This document shows positions 39,195-50,306 of a stretch of DNA of 64,000 nt, piece by piece (the stretch's first letter is position 1; each line of letters begins with the position of its first letter). The translations under genes were made by a program, and so were the position numbers. The notes below the pieces were generated by a model. The model searched no databases and was not told the origin of the DNA. It saw only the letters and a program-made list of their open reading frames with translations. Source of the DNA: Rhabditoides inermis (Eukaryota; Nematoda; Chromadorea; Rhabditida; Rhabditidae); NCBI GenBank assembly GCA_963966185.1, contig CAWZYM010000238.1, positions 62,001-126,000 on the forward strand. Reading direction: 5' to 3'.

Positions 39195-41090
39195 TCACAG
39201 CTCGTCCTTCTTGATCTTCTCAGCTGAGGTATCATCTGTACGATCAGTCGTTTTCTCGCCATCGATCGAACCCACCTGACATAATATTTATACCAATAAT
39301 GTGTATTTATATATCACAGACCTCATCGAGGATGCTGTGGCCGTCGGGGATCTTCTTCACTTCGAAACTAGAGTTGGATCCGATCTTGTAATTCTTGGCC
39401 TCCTCACTCTTGGCCAACACAGCCTCTACCATAGAGATGACTTGGGCCTCCGTCACGTCGCCCACAATGCTAGAAGATTGCTGATTGTTTAGAAACATGG
39501 ATAGGAATGCCTCCCTTTGCCTCCACTCACCCGTAAAGAGCCACTTTCTCTTGGTCGTCGAACATGACCACTTGTTCACCGTCGGACACGGAGAACAAGT
39601 CCATGAGATGAGCGTCTCCATAAGCGTCCTCTCCCCTCGCAGTCACTCCAGTCGTCTGAACCCTCACAACGACCGCCTGATCACGTGTTCGCACTGTCGC
39701 CGCCACAGCAGATTGGAAGGGTGAGACGACGCCTGAAACATAGCAACACGTCAATTGCCAGAAACACGAAAAGACGTGATCGACGCACCTTCTGGGGAGA
39801 ACAAGTACAGGGTGGGGTAGGTAGACTCGGGGAGACGGAACGTCTCGTTCGAAGCCAGCAGCTCGGGGAAGGTGTGCATCAGCACCAACGAGTCCAGTTT
39901 ATTCGCGTCTTGAGCGCGTGCCACACGCTCCGCAGACAGCGTTACCACCTCTCCGTCGCGCAAAATCATCACCTCGTTCTGAACATCATGTATATATATA
40001 TAGACGCGGCGCGGCGCATCATATATATATATAATGTATATATAATGTATACCTGTATAATGTATATAATGTATATATAATGTATATAAATATAATGTAT
40101 ACGCATATATATATATATATAATGTCGCTTTGTTAAAAAAAAAACTCACCTTTTCGATGCCAGGGATCTTGAAGTCGGCCTTCTGGTCCGCGAAGGCGCA
40201 CTCGATGAAATAGTTGTCGGGAGTAACGAGGCGGCCGATTTGAAGAGTACGAGAGTCCAGGCCATTTGCATGGAACAGAACGCGCACGGACGCAGCCGGA
40301 AATCTCGACTGAAGCAATGCAAATGATTACAAGAAAAAAAAACAAAGAAACTCACGATGAGGGTCCTGATATCGTCGATTTTACGAATCTCATGGACAGT
40401 TGGATTCATGAGATGATCAATGAGAGCAGCGGACTGTGCATCGTTTAGCAGATCGAGGAAAACAGTGTTAGATACGCGAAATCCGAATAGACGCAACGCG
40501 GGCTGCGATTCGACCGCGAGATCGTCCAGCAGAGACGAGCGCAGCAGAGCAGCCTCGTCCGCACGCACCTATGATGACCATTATCTAGCTGTACACCACA
40601 TCAACACAGCAATCTACTCACCCGTCCGAACTTGATGTTGTACTTCTTGTTGTTGGCATGCCGGGCGAGAGCGAGCATTTGCATCTCGGCCTTGAAGCAC
40701 TCCTCGCTGCCGGCGCAGCTCTCGTGTTCGAACACCACTGCCCATGTCTCTGTCTTCTCGTCCACGTCCTTCGCTTCTACAAAAGGAACCAGCAACGACA
40801 GCTCCTCCCATGGGCCCAGTGGCTTCTCATCCTAAATAGTGACTATGAATATGATAATTAAACGTATTTACTCAACAAACAAAAAAACGAAAACGAAATG
40901 ACAGCAATTGGAAACGCACCTCCAGGAAGTTGACCCCGAGCGATCCGTAGTCGAAGTTCATGAACTCGTCGATAGCGGCCTGATCGACAGGCTGCGGTCG
41001 ATGATGTTCGTCATCATGATGGTGGTCGTGTCCGGGGAAAGCGGTAGCCACAGCAAACACACTCGCGAAAACCAGCAGGGAAGACCGCAT
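39195..41090 (-). CDS. ER-lumenal thioredoxin-fold (PDI-family) protein with KDEL
   Basis: Eight exons in phase: 41090-40920, 40831-40622, 40568-40356, 40308-40150, 39978-39789, 39732-39531, 39469-39322 and 39275-39195, about 425 residues. There is a signal peptide (MRSSLLVFASVFAVATAFP), a His-rich segment, then tandem thioredoxin-like domains (WAVVFEHESC, FPELLASNETFRLPESTYPT, IVGDVTEAQVISMVEAVL) and C-terminal KKDEL. The KDEL tail places it in the ER lumen. No CxxC active site is visible: the first domain has ESCAGSEEC instead. So a redox-inactive chaperone-like member (compare ERp27 or calsequestrin-type folds) is likelier than an oxidoreductase; this is inference. Introns around 39980-40149 contain TATA-type AT repeats. 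Confidence 0.75.
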
Positions 41091-41350
41091 GGCCAGGGAA
41101 TGAGGAGCCGGCGAGCCGATCGACCATTCCCTCTTTACAACAACACGTGCGTAGGCTAATTAATATGCAAACAACAACTCGTGAAAAAGAAAAGATTAGA
41201 CTAAATTATGCGAATTATGCGAATCTCGCTCGCTCGGGCGGCAGTTGCGTGTTTGAAAATGGAAATATCTGTCTAATGTATCAGAGTGTTGGAAAAAACG
41301 ACATGTTGCCTGGGAAATAAGAGTTCGCCCTTACCGATCACTCGTCTATC
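41091..41350. other. Upstream region of the KDEL protein
   Basis: A 5' untranslated and promoter stretch; nothing else recognised. Confidence 0.4.
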
Positions 41351-41955
41351 AGATAGGAGGAAGGAAGTGCACATGGTAGAAGCTGCTCCGGAAGGAGCTA
41401 CACTACTATGGGAAGGAGTTGCACTTGAACTATTTTAATAGTGTCGAAACATAGCATACGTATGCATATCTTATCTCTATGATGTATTGTATGTTCACAA
41501 TATCATATACAAGGAAGTTCTAATACTACAGCCTTCTAGAAATGCATATTGAGAGATAGATATTATGCCAGTAGACATGAATGTGTAGGAGCGGAAACAG
41601 TACATTGATCAGCCTAGATGAGTAGTGCGATGTGTGTTTCGCATATATTACAGTATAATCAGGTGTATGATCTTTATTAGTACCATAAGAGTGCATCAAT
41701 TCTCGATATGAGCTGAACATCAGATCACTAGTGAATGCAGATCTCTGGCTGGTACAGTTTCATGCTACTGTATTCGATCTAATGCGGTCGAAAACACCCT
41801 TCTGTATCAAACATTGTGCAAAAAAGCTATTCTTTTACTAAACTGATCAACGTGCGACTCCTTCCTTATGCGGTGCAACTCCGGCAAAAGCAGCTCCTTC
41901 CTAGCCCAGCAGTTTCTACCATGTGCACCCCCTTCCTACTATCCGTCTAGAAATC
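41351..41955. mobile_element. Non-autonomous element with long imperfect inverted ends
   Basis: The left end (TAGGAGGAAGGAAGTGCACA, then TGGTAGAAGCTGCTCC) is matched by the right end in reverse complement (TAGTAGGAAGGGGGTGCACA, then TGGTAGAAACTGCT). Each arm is about 75-100 bases and contains several AAGGAG-type sub-blocks. The AT-rich interior has no ORF. The size of about 600 bases fits a MITE-like foldback element. Confidence 0.65.
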
Positions 41956-42114
41956 ATTGTCGTACAGTGATAATCGCCAACGAATAACGAGAAATTATAT
42001 GTATTCTTACAGTTAACGTTCAATTAACAGTTTTTGCGCCTAAATCCTCAATAGAAGGTGCAGGATCACTAATCGGGCACTTGCATTTTCAGAGGGCGTT
42101 CCTCTTGCAGATCA
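41951..42114. repeat. Left arm of a large inverted repeat
   Basis: The sequence AATCATTGTCGTACAGTGAT ... TTCAATTAACAGTTTTTGCG ... GTGCAGGATCACTAATCGGG recurs in reverse complement at 45690-45841. The two arms are about 150 bases each, roughly 80-90% alike by eye, and 3.6 kb apart. Confidence 0.85.
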
Positions 42115-42169
42115 CATCTATATATAATAGGCACGCACGATTTTGAGGTTAAACAGAGTGCGCGCTTCT

Positions 42170-42365
42170 TCTCCTGCATTTGGCTCAGTGGTTAGCACCA
42201 AGAACTCGCCGTTGTTTCCAATCATCGTCTATAATGATATTGATAATGAGAGAGAGAGGGACGGAGCCAGATAGATACCTTGACGTCCTCATTTGGTCCA
42301 TGGAGATGACGTGGTGCGAGACTTCTAAGGGAAACGGCGTGAGTTCGTATCCTCTTGTGTGCCCT
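42170..42365 (+). mobile_element. tRNA-derived SINE-like unit
   Basis: TGGCTCAGTGGTTAGCACC at 42180 is a canonical RNA polymerase III A box. GAGTTCGTATCCT near 42341 resembles a B box. The spacing (about 160 bases) is too long for an ordinary tRNA gene, and no cloverleaf can be drawn, so a tRNA-derived SINE or pol-III-like repeat is the better reading. Confidence 0.45.
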
Positions 42366-42404
42366 TGGATTTGGGTGCCCTGTAAGAAGTGAATATGTTA
42401 ACTG

Positions 42405-42556
42405 TTCCACTGATCAGAATCGGTCTCTTGTCCGACCGCTTCCTCTTTCAATATTGCCACTGATCAGAATCGGTCTCTTGTCCGACCGGAATCGGTCTCT
42501 TGTCCGAATGTTCCACTGATCAGAATCGGTCTCTTGTCCGACCGCTTCCCCTTTCA
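42405..42556. repeat. Tandem repeat of a GATCAGAATCGG unit
   Basis: Units built on CACTGATCAGAATCGGTCTC with TTGTCCGACCGCTTCC follow each other three to four times, including one shortened copy. Confidence 0.9.
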
Positions 42557-42561
42557 ATATA

Positions 42562-42735
42562 TAGTGGGCTCGCATATGAGTTTCACGCTTTTCACGAGAG
42601 ACATTAGGGTGGTTAGAGAAAGATCAAAGTCTTTTCGATGAGATTTTCAAATTGAACATACTCTTTTCAAGCGAAGCGTCACCACTACGCTAGTTAGGTG
42701 TGATACCAGCTTTGCGAAAAGAAACTGTGAACGTG
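42562..42735 (+). repeat. Dispersed repeat, copy 2 (of three in window)
   Basis: Begins TAGTGGGCTCGCATATGAGT and ends near TTTGCGAAAAGAAACTG. Copy 1 lies at 37818-37985 in the same orientation, in an SGF11-like intron. A short inverted copy lies at 44147-44198. No coding potential; the borders are similar in copies 1 and 2, so it is probably a non-autonomous transposon. Confidence 0.75.
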
Positions 42736-44146
42736 TGATGAAATTTTTCACTATCTAAGACTTCAGGGTACTGTAGAACTATCGGTCAACATGATGTTTT
42801 TGACGAGAAATGTTGAGCTGAATGCAAACGGAATATATTCATTCCGCTCCAAGTACATCGCTCCGAAGGCATCTATAGGACGCAAAGTGTTATTCCGTAC
42901 CAGTCTCTTGTACGCGCATATCACTGTTTGTGGTGTTCCTCCATGTCATGTCACTCCACAATATCCATTCTTTTTAATCTAAAGAAGAAAAGGTTTTGTC
43001 AGTTTTTCTAACTAACAGTTTTTCTATCTAACATAAACATCCGAGTGAGAAGAGGGAGACAACTCAAAGTGAAGATGACCTTACTGACGTTTGATTGAAT
43101 ACTCACCAACAAATGCAAGTCCCTTGTCCATCGAGACGTTCTACGTTCAATTTTCCTTTGAATCTTTGTAGAACTTAGATTTAAATATGGTTCAATCTGA
43201 GTTTCGTAGATCTTTTCTTTGTATCAAACAATAGTTTATGTTGTTGACAAATATAGGGTGTCCCCCCGGTTCATGGTACTACGGCAGTCATCTCGCTGCA
43301 TATTTTCTAGACATCATCATCGCATCTAGCCGCGCTATCGGTCCTCGCGAGACCATTCGCCCGCGCAATTCGCGCGCTTGGCGGTCTCATTTTATGGAAA
43401 TGAGGGTCATTTGCAAGTCAAATGGATCAGAGTTCTCCAACTTCAATTGGAAATAACTCAGTTCAGAAATTTTGTAAATTTTTGAAATTTTAACAGGAGC
43501 TGCGCAAGGGGAATTGTGAGAATCGCTAGGAATTCGATTTTTGATTTAGTGAAAACTAAATTTTATATTCATCGATAACCATCGATATCTAGGTGTTCAA
43601 TAGGTAAAATAGTAAATTGAAAATAACTTTCTTCAAAGTCAGAGAAGAAGTATCCCGACAAACGCTTGGAATTCGATTTTTGAATTTGACTCTAGAAACC
43701 GTTATAAGTGAGAAAACCTTATTATGAGGCTGTTTTCGCATAATTTCTTCGTCATTTCTCGTTTGACTGACCGACCACCGATAATTGCCGTACCGTGAAA
43801 ATGGGGGATACCATCTAGATATTTTCTTAGAATTGTTTGAATTTTTAAACGTACCATTTTCTCACGAAGAAACGCTAGAGCATCCGTGAGGTTGAACAAT
43901 TTTTTATTCTTCTTTTTTTTCTGAAATAAAAACTTCATGCTTACGCATAATTCTAAGATCACTCACTAACAAAGGTTCATGATCTTCGATGTTCCTGTGA
44001 TAGTACTCAAAAAAATCATATGCACGTCCTTGTCTTGAATACATTTTTTTTAAAGATGCTTGCTCGCATCTTCCCGATTGAAATGCGAATGAACATTTGA
44101 AATGATCACAACATCTCCGCCTATTTTCGAAATCTTGCTCACCCTA

Positions 44147-44198
44147 ATGTCTCTCGTGAGAAAAGTGAAACTCATTTGCGGGCCCACTATGTTTTGCC
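44147..44198 (-). repeat. Dispersed repeat, truncated inverted copy 3
   Basis: The reverse complement reads CATAGTGGGCCCGCAAATGA, then GTTTCACTTTTCTCACGAGA, matching the first about 50 bases of copies 1 and 2. Confidence 0.7.
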
Positions 44199-44314
44199 TA
44201 TTTTTCTTTGCTAATTTTGTAGAAAAAAAATACTGCAGATTTGCCGCTATTTCAGATGGGATGATTGTGTAATTTTCATCCGCACCAGCACACAAGCGAG
44301 TATCCCTGAAGTAG

Positions 44315-44430
44315 CGGTCAGTCTCTTCGAAACTCCTTTCGATACTGACTTCGAAACGACTTCGAAACACGACCAAACAGCGTGTTTCGAAGGCGTTTCG
44401 AAGGGGCTGTTTCGAAGAGACTGACCACAC
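44315..44430. repeat. Imperfect palindrome (TTCGAA-rich)
   Basis: GGTCAGTCTCTTCGAAACTC at the left pairs with the reverse complement of TGTTTCGAAGAGACTGACC at the right. TTCGAAAC/GTTTCGAA blocks between them also pair, so the whole about 115 bases can fold into a hairpin. Possible MITE. Confidence 0.65.
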
Positions 44431-44514
44431 CTTGAGAGAGAGAAACCGCGAGCCACTGCAAGACAAGAGTGAGAGAAGTGAGAAGCGAGGGAAAGAAAGA
44501 GGGAGGAGGGGTAC

Positions 44515-44624
44515 CTTCCTGCTCCACAGAGCTCTCCTCCTCCGGCTGCTCCACCCGACTGGCAGGCGCCTCGGATATCACAGTCTTCGGTCTCTGCTCT
44601 AGTAGGTTCGGCATCGACCGCATT
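44515..44624 (-). CDS. Possible exon of an unknown gene
   Basis: A segment bounded by a good acceptor (TTGTCAG) and a GTACCC donor encodes MRSMPNLLEQRPKTVISEAP and then an acidic stretch, with protein-like codon use. No partner exons were found on either side, so it may be a relic or a small gene fragment. Confidence 0.25.
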
Positions 44625-45096
44625 CTGACAAGTGAGAGAATGTGAGAGAAAATGATGAGGAGATAACGAAATCATGAGAAAATGTTAAATGCCTGGGTTC
44701 ATTGTCATTTTCTCGGCAAGGAGTATCGTTCTGGCACACCTGACCTATTTCCCAGCAAAGTGGGGAAACGACTATATCGTAACACGAAACGATTTATTTC
44801 ATTGAAGTGTTTATTTCCACGGCAAGGAAGAAGTGATAACGATAAAAGGCAAGCATGAAAAATATGTGGATAAACAAGGCTAACCCTAGGCTGACCAGTG
44901 CAAGTGGTCAGCTACTTATTGGGGGGCCCTCACGTTACATAAAAAAACGTACAAAAATGATAGGTTAATAACATCAACATTAACATATTACACGACAAAG
45001 ATAAAATAAGTCTACAAAAAGTGGGGGAGTTGACCAAACATTAATACGTCACAATTCGACAATAGTTTTATCATATCGGAAATTGAATATACGTTA

Positions 45097-45513
45097 TCAA
45101 GATTGAACGGAAGCATTTTCCACGTTCCACGGTTTAACTACACGATTAAAATAAAACTTTTCATCTTTATACTTATTTCTAGGAATCGCAATTGGTTTTT
45201 CGTGAGATCTAGTGTTGTATCTCGAGTGATGAATGGCTGGAATATGGTTTTGATCTAAATGTAATCGGTTTGTAAGGATTTTGTACAAGGTTACTAAATC
45301 GTTATGTTGCCTACGTTCATATAATGACTGCAAACCCATGAGTGCAAGACGATCTGGATATGATGGTATAGGTAAAGATGGATTACATCTTTTGAAAACC
45401 TCCTTTGTGAAATACCGCAATGGTGTCTCTAAGCGTTTTGTCAGACTGCTATTACTTATTTCGTTTACGCGAATGGTACAAACGTATCGGATCGGGTATA
45501 AACGAATAATCAT
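45097..45513 (-). pseudogene. LINE reverse transcriptase C-terminal fragment
   Basis: An open frame carries the distal pattern of many non-LTR retrotransposon polymerases: YPDRLALMGLQSLYERRQHN, DLVTLYKIL, RYNTRSHEKP, FYFNRVVKPWNV, then stop. No RT catalytic core or endonuclease is present nearby. It is a 5'-truncated remnant, as is typical of LINE insertions. It lies inside the large inverted-repeat region. Confidence 0.7.
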
Positions 45514-45689
45514 CCGTGAGATAGAAATACATGGAAATAGAGTCGTTTATAGTTCCTTGCGGTCAGGCATAAGTCACAACCATTTCTGGAAAGGGAGAAA
45601 TGATTACTGGAATTGCCGCACATTTGGATTATCGATGATTATCGATCGATTATCATCATCTATATGTCAATAATCGTTCAATGGATGGT

Positions 45690-45841
45690 TTGCAAGATGA
45701 ATGCCCTCTATTAATGGGATTGCAAGAGCCCGATTAGTGATCCTGCACCCATTGAGGCGCAAAAACTGTTAATTGAACGTTAATTGTGGGAATAAATATA
45801 TTTTTTTTGTTTTTTGGCGATATCACTGTACGACAATGATT
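45690..45841. repeat. Right arm of a large inverted repeat
   Basis: Reverse complement of 41951-42114 with small indels, including a poly-T stretch near 45810. The two arms bound a 3.6-kb segment holding the SINE-like unit, tandem repeats, a dispersed repeat and the LINE remnant. Confidence 0.85.
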
Positions 45842-45961
45842 GATAGACAAATGATCGACCAGGTATGGGCGACGGATAGATAGGAAACGGGTTATTGATT
45901 GTTAAGATAGGAGATCAGTGTGGCAGAATATCTTGGGTCTGTTGATCCAAAATATTCTGCA

Positions 45962-46333
45962 ATGAAAGTATTAGTTATCATTGCATTATTGTTTGATGCA
46001 TGTTCGGCGTTCACTATTGACGAGAGCGACAGATTGTGGATAGCTACATTGGAGACGAGTGCACAGCACTACTACAACCGAGGGTGGTGGATGCGACAGA
46101 AAGCGGAAGCACTCCGCAAGTCCGTCAACACTTCGGTACGATGTCTCACAACGTACTTTAATTCAGTTTCTAATTTTCAGCCCTCTCCTCCTCTCAATGT
46201 ACTATTTTTCGAGAAAGGAGCGACACCTGATCCGGAAGCTAATTACGTTGCTCGCGGCCAAATTTATGGGAAGTTGGAAGATGTCGACGATCAAATAGGA
46301 ATGCCTGTATTTAATCCTAAATGGAATCAATGA
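45962..46333 (+). CDS. Small secreted protein, no recognised family
   Basis: Two exons (45962-46135 and 46181-46333) with a 45-base intron that has good ends, giving 108 residues. The intron length is a multiple of three and open, so retention is also possible. The start MKVLVIIALLFDACSAFT is a convincing signal peptide with a cleavage site after CSA. The mature part is about 90 residues with few cysteines and a C-terminal NYVARGQIYGKLEDVDDQIG segment. No domain is recognised. It may be a lineage-specific secreted protein. Confidence 0.6.
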   Translation: MKVLVIIALLFDACSAFTIDESDRLWIATLETSAQHYYNRGWWMRQKAEALRKSVNTSVRCLTTYFNSVSNFQPSPPLNVLFFEKGATPDPEANYVARGQIYGKLEDVDDQIGMPVFNPKWNQ

Positions 46334-46808
46334 AGAAAAAAATTGTGAATGGAATGTGGAATGCGATGAGAAGAACATTTTATCAAATTCACTGTCAAAT
46401 AGATCGCATATCATTGTACATTGTTTGCGATTGCATGAATAAAATTATGTGTATAGTTATAAACTGTTTATAACATGTTTTATCACTATAAAAATATTGA
46501 AATAATTTTCACTCTAAATCGTTCACAGAACGATTAGTTTCTACTGACAATTTGTAAAAATATATAAACGCAGAATGGGTCTCGCCACGATTGTAATAGT
46601 GTTCTGTAGCCATTGCTAAAGTTTAGAGTGAATTTCTTTTTCGAAAGTTTAGGTTTCTCGTTATTCCTGGTGTAGTATTATGTATTTAAATATTATTAGT
46701 TTTTATTGATATCGTTATTTACAATTATATATATAGATACTGTTTTAAACAGACTATGTCATGTGTATGTAGAAGCTGGTGGAATGTTGTTCGCTGTTTA
46801 GGGTTACA

Positions 46809-47783
46809 ATGGCTGATCGTGGAGGATTCCGCGGAGGATTTGGCAGCGGCGAACGCGGACGTGGCGGACGCGGAGGAGCCGCCCCCGGAGGAGGACGTGG
46901 TGGCCGTGGAGGTCGTGGAGGACGCGGTGGACGCGGAGGACGGTACGTATAAGCAATTTGTAAAAATGAAGTGTTGTTGTTCAGCGCCGGAGGACGCAAG
47001 GAGGAGGACAAGTCGTGGCAGCCCGTGACCAAGCTCGGCCGTCTCGTCAAGGACAGGAAGATCACCTCCCTTGAGGAGATCTACCTCAACTCCCTCTCTA
47101 TCAAGGAGTTCGAGATCATTGATGCTCTTTGCTCCAACCTCAAGGACGAGGTCCTCAAGATCACTCCCGTCCAGAAGCAGACCAGGTGTGTGTTTGGATT
47201 ATCATAAATAGTATGAAATTGATAATATGTAAACATGCTTTGGTATAATTATTTTGTGGCTTGTGTTTTTTTCACTACTAAATTCTCATTTTGTTTCAGG
47301 GCCGGACAGCGCACTCGCTTCAAGGCTTTTGTCGCTATTGGAGATTACAACGGACACGTTGGACTCGGAGTGAAGTGCTCCAAGGAAGTCGCCACCGCCA
47401 TTCGCGGAGCCATCGTTGCTGCCAAGCTCGCTGTCATTCCGGTCCGTCGTGGATACTGGGGTAACAAGCTCGGACAGCCTCACACCGTGCCGTGCAAGGT
47501 TACCGGAAAGTGTGGATCCGTTCTTGTCCGCCTCATCCCGGCTCCCCGTGGAACCGGTATTGTTTCGGCTCCGGTCCCCAAGAAGCTCCTGCACATGGCG
47601 GGTATCGAGGACTGCTACACCGCCGCTGTCGGTCAGACCGCCACTCTTGGAAACTTCGCCAAGGCCACCTACGCTGCTATTCAGAGGACTTACTCGTACC
47701 TTACCCCCGACCTCTGGAAGGATGAGCCTCTGGACAAGACCCCGTACCAGACTTACTACGAGTTCCTGGCCCGCTCCAACTAG
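46809..47783 (+). CDS. rps-2: 40S ribosomal protein S2 (uS5)
   Basis: Three exons: 46809-46942, 46985-47185 and 47300-47783, 272 residues. The Gly/Arg-rich N-terminus ([13 protein letters not shown]) is followed by [17 protein letters not shown], the uS5 core [20 protein letters not shown] and [14 protein letters not shown], and the end [19 protein letters not shown]. uS5 sits near the mRNA entry channel of the small subunit. Codon use is strongly biased (GGA, AAG, CTC), as expected of a highly expressed gene. A TTTAG acceptor lies a few bases before the ATG. The AATAAA signal is at 47849. Confidence 0.97.
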
Positions 47784-47848
47784 ACATCCCTCGGGCTTGT
47801 TGCGATTTAGTTTGTTTGTTGCGACCGTAATTTTTTGTTAAGGTTGGT

Positions 47849-47854
47849 AATAAA
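47849..47854 (+). terminator. rps-2 polyadenylation signal
   Basis: A canonical AATAAA lies 66 bases after the stop codon, followed by T-rich sequence. Confidence 0.75.
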
Positions 47855-47888
47855 CATTCTTTGTGTAATTGATTTCGATTTTGTGTTA

Positions 47889-48048
47889 AGCTATCTTCAA
47901 GATGCAAACGGAATGTTTGGCAATTTGAAAAAGTACGCGAAACAAAAATGTTTTACAGCCAAATCCGTTTTGTTTTGCGGACAAAATAGGTCGATTTCAG
48001 CAACATTTTGGTTTTATTGAACATTCTGTTTGCATCTTGAAGATAGCT
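47889..48048. mobile_element. 160-bp MITE with TTA target duplication
   Basis: Inverted ends AGCTATCTTCAAGATGCAAA and TTTGCATCTTGAAGATAGCT pair over about 28 bases and are flanked on both sides by TTA. The interior is also partly palindromic (AAAACGGATTTGG type). No ORF. It lies just downstream of rps-2. Confidence 0.8.
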
Positions 48049-48049
48049 T

Positions 48050-48519
48050 TAAAAAACAATGAGAAATTTTTTTTTATGATGGCGTGGGTATTTACCGTTT
48101 TTTCCATATAACCTTCTAATTAATTATGATATAGACAACATTTAGATTGTAGTGTACAAATATACTGATAGATATTCTTGGGCATATGAAAGAGACGGTT
48201 ATTTGTTTTCGGTCGTTTTCCGTTAGTACGCGTTCCAGTGAACGGACGTATATTTTGAAATTTCCGTTTCCGCGGGAAAATATTTGAGTATAGCGTGGTC
48301 ACGCTCGTCTCCACCACATGTGTTTTCTTTTTATTTTCTTTGTTGCATTTCTTTTTCTTTTTTATGATTATTTCGTAGGCGTTTACTTCATGTGATGCAT
48401 TATAGACGCGTGTACCCGTTTCATTAGCGTAATGGAAATGGTGATCTTAAAGCAATTTCGCGTTGCCAATATTTTATGTACAAATATTTTTTTGTCTGAA
48501 AATCCTTCTTCAGACTTCG
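48050..48519. other. Intergenic region between rps-2 and cyk-4
   Basis: AT-rich, no gene recognised. A TTCTTCAG acceptor just before the ATG at 48520 is the likely trans-splice site of cyk-4. Confidence 0.5.
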
Positions 48520-50022
48520 ATGAGGAAGAATAAGCGCGGTTCGTCCGCGTCTTCTTTGAGCAGCGAGAACTCTCGTCGAGTGCTGTGTGCTCTTGCCCAA
48601 GCGGGGGAATACAAAAACCAGCTGCTTGTAGGACATCAACTAGGTTTATTTAAATGATGTTTAGGTATGATTGCTGTGTATTTTCAGATGTGATAAGCAC
48701 ACATGATGCTGTTGAACGCATGCTCCGCCAGTACAAGCACTCCGGAGAGGACAACCACGATCTGCGTATTGAGAACCAACGGCTCAACGAAGAAGTCGAG
48801 TAAGTAAAATATCGCAATTCATATTTAAAAGTCCTTATTTCATTTCAGGCAGCAGTCGCGTAAAATCAAGCAGTTGCAGTCAGAGCTCCGCGAAGCGCGC
48901 ACGCAGGTTTCGGAGCAGCTCAACGACAACAAGCAGCTCAAGGATGAGTTAGAGGAGGTTAACAAGCGACTTCAACTCCTTAAACACGTACTCAAGGTGG
49001 GGATCAAACATCAATTGAGTCGTGATTTTGTAAATGTTATAGAATGCGCATTTGGAGAATGCGACGGACCGCGAGAAGCTCGACAGCCTTGTTTCATACT
49101 CGTCCTACTCGAACATGCACAGGGAGAATGAAAGGATCATGGAGGTTGAAGAGAGCGTGGAGCACGACCCTACGATCGACTACGATCAAACTGGGGACAG
49201 TCTCGACGCCAGCAGCAACAGCGACGACGTACCCCCGGTCCTCACTACCCGGTATGTGTGTTTCTCAAATCTGTCATATAATGTGTGGTGTAGGTCTGGT
49301 CGCTCATACACGCGCACTTCGGTGAACGGCTCGCACCGTCGCTCGCAGTCGGCCAGCAATGCAGTGACGAAGCGCAGTCGTTCGCGTCTCTTCCCCAACA
49401 CCCAAACTATCGACGAGGAGGAAGTGGGAATTTTGTGTGAAATCTGGAAGTGCTAATGAAACCAAACTCAGCTGGAGGAACCGCAGCCGCGTAAGCGCAG
49501 CAAGGAGCAGTCTTGTACCACCGAGATCACCACCACAACCACTGTAACGCTAGACGCGGAGGGCCGAAAGCCGAGCCGCGCCAAGGTCACCATCCGCCGG
49601 AGCTTGAACAGGAGCATGAGCGAGGACAATCTGCTCGCTGCTGAGAAGGTAATCGAATACTTTTCATTTTTTTTCCAGTTCTTTGCGTAACGTTTACATG
49701 TGATTCAGAGGGAGGCTTTGAGTTCCGCGCAACGTTTCAATGGAATGACCCCGAGGTTCACAAGCACGCTCAATTTGTGAGTCATTGTATTGTTTTTTTT
49801 TTTGTTGATTAGTTGTATGTGTATAGGCACTCTCCCCGCTTCCGCAGCTCTCCGTCGTGGACGAACGGCAAGCCGATAGAGACAAGGCAGCATCACTTCG
49901 AAAAATTGTCTTCGTTCTTCAAGGTGTGTATTGTTCTCTTTCTCTTTCTCTTTCTCTTTCTCTCTTTTCCTCTTTCTCTTTCTCTTTCTCTTTCTCTTTC
50001 TCTTTCTCTTTCTCTTTCTCTT

Positions 50023-50053
<31 letters not shown>

Positions 50054-50275
50054 TTCTCTTTCTCTTTCTCTTTCTCTTTCTCTTTCTCTTTCTCTTTCTC
50101 TTTCTCTTTCTCTTTCTCTTTCTCTTTCTCTTTCTCTTTCTCTTTCTCTTTCTCTTTCTCTTTCTCTTTCTCTTTCTCTTTCTCTTTCTCTTTCTCTTTC
50201 TCTTTCTCTTTCTCTTTCTCTTTCTCTTTCTCTTTCTCTTCTCTTTCTCTTTCTCTTTCTCTTTCTCTTTCTCTT

Positions 50276-50306
<31 letters not shown>

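Noticed and set aside
42170..42365. tRNA gene at 42.18 kb
   Set aside because: The A-box to B-box distance is far too long and there is no cloverleaf.
42405..42556. CRISPR-like array
   Set aside because: Units are directly tandem with no unique spacers, and the genome is a nematode.
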